DNA of 8,209 nucleotides, taken from contig CAYMLQ010000280.1 in assembly GCA_964390795.1 (NCBI GenBank), positions 1-8,209 of the forward strand, given 5' to 3'. The translations under genes were made by a program, and so were the position numbers. Of this stretch, positions 5,305-8,209 are shown piece by piece; position 1 is the first letter of the stretch; each line of letters begins with the position of its first letter. The DNA comes from CAYMLQ01 sp964390795. Lineage in GTDB: Bacteria; Verrucomicrobiota; Kiritimatiellia; RFP12; UBA1067. The notes under the pieces were generated by a model, which was given only the letters and a program-made list of their open reading frames with translations, made no database searches and was not told the DNA's origin.

Positions 5305-6120
5305 ATGCCCGGTGCCCTGTCCATGCCGAACCTGCTGCACGCGCTGATTTTCTGCGGCGCGCTCTGCGCCCAGGCCGGAATCGGCGTCACGGCGATCCGG
5401 CAGCCGGGCGCGTCGCTCGACCCGTCGCTCCGGAATGAGGCCGACCACGCGGCGCGCCAGGCCGCGGCTTGGCTGGCGGCCCGCCAGCAGCCCGACGGCG
5501 CCTGGGGCTCAGCCGACCGCACGCGCCTCACGTCGCTCGCCCTGCTGGCCCTCGCGGTCTCGCGTCCGCAGCAGCACTCGGACGCCTGCGCCCGAGCCGC
5601 CCTCTGGCTGGACGCGGCGCCGGCGCTGACCAACGACGCGCTCGGCACGCACGCCTGGCGTCTGATCGCGCTCGCCCAGTTCCTGCCCGACACGCCCGCA
5701 CGCACCAACCTCCTGCGCCGCTTCGCCCAAACCGCCCAGCCGCTGGGCGCCGAAACTTCGGACGCAACGCCCGGCGACCGCCGGCTCTGGCGCGAGTCAC
5801 TGTTCCTCGCGGGCCTCGGCAGCGAGCCCCCCCCTCCGGACGCCCACGACCGCGAAAGCCTGTCACGCCTGGCCCAGGCATGGCCACCGGTCGCGGCCGA
5901 CCCCGAGTTCGCCTGGCACTGCGCACGACTCATCAACCGCGCGGGCGCCGGCCAGCTCACGCGCGGCGGAGCCCCGCTCGACTGGCGGCGCGACCTCGCC
6001 CAGCACCTGATCAACACCCAGCGCCGCGCGACTGACACAGGCGGTTACTGGGAGGCGCCGTGCGCAGACACGAAAATCCGCGCCACAGCCTTCGGACTTC
6101 TGACCCTTCGGGAACTGTGA
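5305..6120 (+). CDS. Secreted alpha/alpha-toroid protein with prenyltransferase/squalene-cyclase-type repeats
   Basis: The 271-residue product starts with a signal peptide: hydrophobic core LLHALIFCGALCAQAG (10-25), likely cut after AQA at residue 24. The mature part is rich in alanine, arginine and leucine and appears all-helical. It carries one clear QW-type motif, QQPDGAWG (61-68), followed by TRLTSLALLALAV (73-85), and a second, weaker repeat at the end, GGYWE (256-260) followed by TAFGLLTLREL (261-271). This pattern belongs to the terpenoid-cyclase/protein-prenyltransferase barrel fold. The catalytic DxDD of squalene cyclases and a zinc site are not seen, so it is likely a non-enzymatic or uncharacterised periplasmic relative. 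It is shorter than most such barrels and ends soon after the last repeat. Only the fold class is supported; the function is unknown. Two long open frames in other phases across it are artefacts of very high GC3. Confidence 0.78.
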   Translation: MPGALSMPNLLHALIFCGALCAQAGIGVTAIRQPGASLDPSLRNEADHAARQAAAWLAARQQPDGAWGSADRTRLTSLALLALAVSRPQQHSDACARAALWLDAAPALTNDALGTHAWRLIALAQFLPDTPARTNLLRRFAQTAQPLGAETSDATPGDRRLWRESLFLAGLGSEPPPPDAHDRESLSRLAQAWPPVAADPEFAWHCARLINRAGAGQLTRGGAPLDWRRDLAQHLINTQRRATDTGGYWEAPCADTKIRATAFGLLTLREL

Positions 6121-6152
6121 CAAAAATATTCCGCTGTCCGGTGCTTTTTTAG

Positions 6153-6182
6153 TTGCTTCTGTTTCTTGGGATGATTTAAGAT
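6153..6182 (+). promoter_or_regulatory. Weak candidate promoter for the cytoplasmic Gfo/Idh/MocA gene
   Basis: TTGCTT (6153-6158), an 18-bp spacer and TAAGAT (6177-6182) make a partial sigma70 match (3/6 and 4/6). Transcription would start near 6189, giving a leader of about 45 nt. The region 6121-6234 is distinctly AT-richer than the flanking genes, which fits a promoter region. A run of six T at 6145-6150 is not preceded by a convincing hairpin. Confidence 0.3.
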
Positions 6183-6234
6183 ACGGCAACATGATTACGC
6201 GTTTTGGGATGTTTGAAAGTACCGGGTATAAGCT

Positions 6235-7422
6235 ATGAGTAAGAGTACACGAGTCGGCATGGTCGGCGGCGGCGCAGAGTCGTTCATGGGCAGCATTCAC
6301 CGAGCGGCCATCGAGCAGAGCGGCAGCGTCGAGCTGGTGTGCGGCGCCTTTGGCTCCACGCGCAACAGTTCGTTCGAGACAGGCAAAATGCTCAACCTGC
6401 CGACGCGGCGCTCCTATGGGACCTACCGCGACATGTTCAGGCGCGAAGCCACGCTGCCGGAAGGCGAGCGCATGGATTTCGTGGTCATCCTCGCCCCGAA
6501 CACGATGCACTACCCGGTCGCCATGTCCGCGATCGATGCGAACTTCCCCGTGCTCAGCGAGAAGCCCTTCACCTGCAACATGGACGAGGCGCTCAACCTC
6601 ACCCGGAAGCAGCAGAACAGCGGGCTCCCCTACGGGATCGCGTTTGTCCACGCCAGCTATCCGATGCTTCAGCAGGCCCGAAGCCTGATCCAGACCGACA
6701 AGGCGATCGGCAACCTGCGCAAGGTCGTCACCACCTTTCCGCTCGGCTGGATGGCCCAGCGCCTCGAAACCGCCGGCAACAAGCAGGCCGGCTGGCGCGC
6801 CGACCCCCGCCGCTGCGGGCCAGCCGGCAGCCTGATCGACCTCGGCATCCACTGCCTCCATCTGACGGAGTGGGTGACCGGCCTGACGGTCAGCGAGGTG
6901 TGCGCCGACCTGCGCGCCACCGTGGCAGGCCGGGTTCTGGACGACGACTGCAGCATCCTCGTGCGCTTCGCAGGCGGCGCGCGCGGGGTCTTTCTCTGCA
7001 GCCAGATCGCGACCGGCTCAAAGGAGGGCCTCACGATCGAAGTGTGCGGGGACAAAGGCGCCGTCCTCTGGTCGCAGAACCAGCCCGACCGCCTCATCCT
7101 GCGCGGACTTGACGGCGCACAGAAGCTCTTCACCGGCGGCCCGTCCGCCGAGGCGGCCCCCGACGCGCCCACGCCCTATGGCAGCAACGCGGCCTACACC
7201 GCCGCGCTGGCCGAGACCTACCGCTCCTTCGCCTCCTTTCTGGAGTCTCCGAAGAAGGCCGCCCTGCGCGACGGCGGCCTCTGTTTCGCGCGTATCGACG
7301 AGGGCTTGCGCTCCGTGGCTTTCGTTGACACGGTGCTCAAAAACACGGCGACGCCCGAAGAGGGCGCCCCGCCCCCCGCCAAGTGGGCGACGTTCACCGT
7401 GCCCCCCGTGCCAGAGCTGTAG
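6235..7422 (+). CDS. Gfo/Idh/MocA family NAD(P)-dependent oxidoreductase (cytoplasmic)
   Basis: This 395-residue protein belongs to the Gfo/Idh/MocA family, which oxidises or epimerises sugars, inositols and related polyols with NAD(P). The N-terminal Rossmann loop is GMVGGGAES (8-16). The strand-end ILAPNTMHYPVA (85-96) and SEKPFTCN (108-115), with the family's catalytic lysine K110, follow. The substrate-domain block GSLIDLGIHCLHL (188-200) contains the conserved D192 and H196. There is no signal peptide, in contrast to the related gene starting at 7810. The ATG at 6235 has only a weak ribosome site (GGGTATAAGCT before it), but no better in-frame start exists and the Rossmann strand begins at once. 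The substrate cannot be read from the sequence. The stop TAG (7420-7422) lies inside the left copy of a 9-bp direct repeat flanking the inserted element that follows. Confidence 0.9.
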   Translation: MSKSTRVGMVGGGAESFMGSIHRAAIEQSGSVELVCGAFGSTRNSSFETGKMLNLPTRRSYGTYRDMFRREATLPEGERMDFVVILAPNTMHYPVAMSAIDANFPVLSEKPFTCNMDEALNLTRKQQNSGLPYGIAFVHASYPMLQQARSLIQTDKAIGNLRKVVTTFPLGWMAQRLETAGNKQAGWRADPRRCGPAGSLIDLGIHCLHLTEWVTGLTVSEVCADLRATVAGRVLDDDCSILVRFAGGARGVFLCSQIATGSKEGLTIEVCGDKGAVLWSQNQPDRLILRGLDGAQKLFTGGPSAEAAPDAPTPYGSNAAYTAALAETYRSFASFLESPKKAALRDGGLCFARIDEGLRSVAFVDTVLKNTATPEEGAPPPAKWATFTVPPVPEL

Positions 7423-7424
7423 GC
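7416..7424. repeat. Left 9-bp direct repeat, probable target-site duplication
   Basis: GCTGTAGGC here recurs exactly at 7662-7670, and the two copies directly abut the two ends of the palindromic element. This copy contains the last sense codon's CTG and the TAG stop of the upstream gene. Confidence 0.65.
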
Positions 7425-7467
7425 GTAATCGGTCGGTGACCGGAGGATCGACGAACGCGCGGCGCGC

Positions 7468-7493
7468 TGGGAGCGGGGACACTCCTGTCCCCG
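7468..7493 (+). repeat. Inner 26-bp inverted repeat, left copy (REP-like hairpin)
   Basis: TGGGAGC is followed by GGGGACA-CTCC-TGTCCCC and a final G. The copy is a hairpin on its own (7-bp perfect arms, 4-base loop) and is the exact reverse complement of 7571-7596. Neither copy is followed by a T-tract, so neither looks like a standard terminator. Confidence 0.85.
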
Positions 7494-7570
7494 GCGCGAA
7501 CGGTTGTGCAACACCGAGCCGCAGAACGCGACGAGACGACCGCCTGCGGAACGACGCTTGGCCGACGTTT

Positions 7571-7596
7571 CGGGGACAGGAGTGTCCCCGCTCCCA
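7571..7596 (-). repeat. Inner 26-bp inverted repeat, right copy (REP-like hairpin)
   Basis: CGGGGACAGGAGTGTCCCCG followed by CTCCCA is the exact reverse complement of 7468-7493. The 77 bases between the two copies are non-coding. Confidence 0.85.
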
Positions 7597-7661
7597 ATCT
7601 TGCGACACCGATTCACCCGCAACGCGCACCCCTCGAACACCACCGGCCACCAACCGATGAC

Positions 7662-7670
7662 GCTGTAGGC
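7662..7670. repeat. Right 9-bp direct repeat, probable target-site duplication
   Basis: GCTGTAGGC is identical to 7416-7424. The last three bases also begin a tandem pair of GCCGAATTC units (7669-7677 and 7678-7686), which would have lain just after the stop codon before the element inserted. Confidence 0.65.
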
Positions 7671-7690
7671 CGAATTCGCCGAATTCACGC

Positions 7691-7718
7691 TTGAGTCGAA
7701 TCCATGACCTGCTATACT
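7691..7718 (+). promoter_or_regulatory. Sigma70-type extended -10 promoter for the exported oxidoreductase
   Basis: TTGAGT (7691-7696), a 16-bp spacer and TGC-TATACT (-10 at 7713-7718, with the extended -10 TGN at 7710-7712) make a strong candidate. The -10 is identical to that of the phosphofructokinase promoter. Transcription would start near 7725, leaving an untranslated leader of about 85 nt. The promoter lies 21 bp beyond the right target-site copy. Confidence 0.68.
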
Positions 7719-7744
7719 GAAACACGATTCTAAATGTGGGCTTT

Positions 7745-7784
7745 TTGGCCGGATCACGTTTCCTCGGTTATGCGTTCCGGCCAA
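7745..7784 (+). promoter_or_regulatory. Hairpin in the 5' leader of the exported oxidoreductase gene
   Basis: TTGGCCGG (7745-7752) pairs perfectly with CCGGCCAA (7777-7784) over a 24-base loop, within which ACG (7756-7758) can also pair with CGT (7773-7775). It sits between the predicted transcription start and the ribosome site (AGGGAG, 7799-7804). No T-tract follows, so it is not a simple terminator. It may stabilise the mRNA or take part in leader regulation. It matches no riboswitch class I recognise. Confidence 0.5.
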
Positions 7785-7809
7785 CGATCAATAACACCAG
7801 GGAGAACGT

Positions 7810-8209
7810 ATGAAATTGAGCCATTTGACCCAACTGACGCGCCGCAATTTTGTGAAGACCGCTTCGGCGGGTGCCACCCTTGCCGCGCTGCCCGGCATCC
7901 TCAAGGCCCAGCAGGCGCCGTCGCTGAATGTGGTCGGTGCCAACAGCCGCGTGCGCGTGGCCTGCGTCGGCTTCTCCGACCGCTTCAAGGACGCGCTGCT
8001 TCCCTCGTTCCTGAAATCCAAGGACGAACTGAATTTTGACATGGTCGCCCTGGCCGACCTCTGGAGCGTCCGCCGCGAGGAGGGCAAAGCCAAGCTCGAA
8101 GAGAAACTCGGCCACGGCATCGAACTCTACCGGAGCGACGACGAACTCTATGAAAAGGCCAAGGACGTCGACGCCGTGATCATCTCCACCGCCGACTTCC
8201 AGCACGCCA
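7810..8209 (+). CDS. Tat-exported Gfo/Idh/MocA family oxidoreductase, N-terminal part (partial)
   Basis: The first 133 codons are present and the gene runs off the right edge. The protein begins with a twin-arginine signal: TRRNFVKTASAGATLAALPG (residues 10-29), with RR followed by NFVK and a mildly hydrophobic alanine-rich stretch, then a likely cleavage region near ILKAQQA. After it comes the Rossmann start NSRVRVACVGFSDRF, where the usual GxGxxG is degenerate (VGFSDR). VALADLWSVRREEGKAKLEE, SDDELYEKAKDVDAVIISTA and DFQHA follow, a typical Gfo/Idh/MocA N-terminal fold. Tat export suggests the protein folds with bound NAD(P) in the cytoplasm before transport. Such exported members are abundant in PVC bacteria and are linked there to sugar and polysaccharide breakdown. 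The ATG at 7810 has AGGGAG five bases upstream. It is related to the gene at 6235 only at family level. Confidence 0.88.
   Translation, partial: MKLSHLTQLTRRNFVKTASAGATLAALPGILKAQQAPSLNVVGANSRVRVACVGFSDRFKDALLPSFLKSKDELNFDMVALADLWSVRREEGKAKLEEKLGHGIELYRSDDELYEKAKDVDAVIISTADFQHA

Larger units (their letters stand above)
7425..7661. mobile_element. 237-bp non-coding MITE-like element with nested inverted repeats
   Basis: The element starts GTAATCGGTCGG and ends CCAACCGATGAC. The outer 22 bases at each end are inverted repeats with 18 of 22 matches (7425-7446 against 7640-7661). Further in lies a perfect 26-bp inverted repeat (7468-7493 against 7571-7596), each copy itself a hairpin with 7-bp arms (GGGGACA/TGTCCCC). 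At the centre CCGCAG (7519-7524) can pair with CTGCGG (7544-7549). The whole is nearly symmetrical around 7532-7543. A 9-bp direct repeat, GCTGTAGGC, flanks it exactly. Size, terminal inverted repeats and the flanking duplication are those of a miniature inverted-repeat transposable element moved in trans. The inner hairpins look like REP/REPIN modules. It encodes no transposase; small open frames across it contain GDRSVPAP on both strands only because the repeat is inverted. The parent transposase family is unknown. Confidence 0.72.

Noticed and set aside
5469..6035. Long arginine/proline-rich frames on both strands across the toroid gene
   Set aside because: Typical GC3 shadows with no motif, signal or ribosome site.
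6204..6232. TTGGGA-17-TATAAG as promoter of the cytoplasmic oxidoreductase
   Set aside because: Transcription would start after the ATG at 6235, so it could not serve this start codon.
7669..7686. Tandem GCCGAATTC pair as an attachment site
   Set aside because: Only two 9-bp units, no integrase or tRNA nearby; most likely a local slippage duplication.
7109..7784. Small open frames over the palindromic element sharing GDRSVPAP
   Set aside because: The shared peptide comes from the inverted repeat being read on both strands; there is no ribosome site or conserved protein.

Overview
This is a GC-rich bacterial chromosomal window with seven complete or partial housekeeping and metabolic genes, plus one partial gene at each end and one tRNA. 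The organism is probably a member of the PVC superphylum (Kiritimatiellota, Verrucomicrobiota or Lentisphaerota). That assignment is inferred from two Gfo/Idh/MocA oxidoreductases in a row (one Tat-exported), a group-X type phosphofructokinase and short dispersed intergenic repeats of a kind I associate with that group. It was not tested by any search.

Left part (1-500): the start of mtnP (methylthioadenosine phosphorylase) and a tRNA-Lys(TTT) lie on the minus strand, the tRNA only 23 nt upstream of mtnP. They share one good sigma70-type promoter. Its -35 box directly abuts, back to back, the -35 box of an equally good plus-strand promoter that drives the phosphofructokinase gene. The tRNA acceptor stem pairs poorly.

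Centre left (494-3362, plus strand): 6-phosphofructokinase and the ribosome-assembly GTPase Era overlap by ATGA and are probably translationally coupled. A small tail-anchored FHA-domain protein follows, behind its own candidate promoter.

Centre (3455-5193, minus strand): an ExoD-family membrane protein and a ThiI/MnmA-like PP-loop thiouridylase with a C-terminal NFACT-R-like domain, again overlapping by ATGA. The thiouridylase converges on the FHA gene across a short array of CTCCTAA repeats. Divergent from exoD is a secreted alpha/alpha-toroid (prenyltransferase/squalene-cyclase repeat) protein.

Right part (6235-8209, plus strand): a cytoplasmic Gfo/Idh/MocA oxidoreductase, then a 237-bp non-coding palindromic element, then the start of a second, Tat-exported Gfo/Idh/MocA protein with its own extended -10 promoter and a leader hairpin. 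The 237-bp element is the most interesting object here. It has 22-bp imperfect terminal inverted repeats, a perfect 26-bp inner inverted repeat, and a 9-bp direct repeat flanking it exactly, which looks like a target-site duplication. It inserted across the stop codon of the upstream gene without damaging it. No phage, CRISPR, toxin or defence genes are visible.
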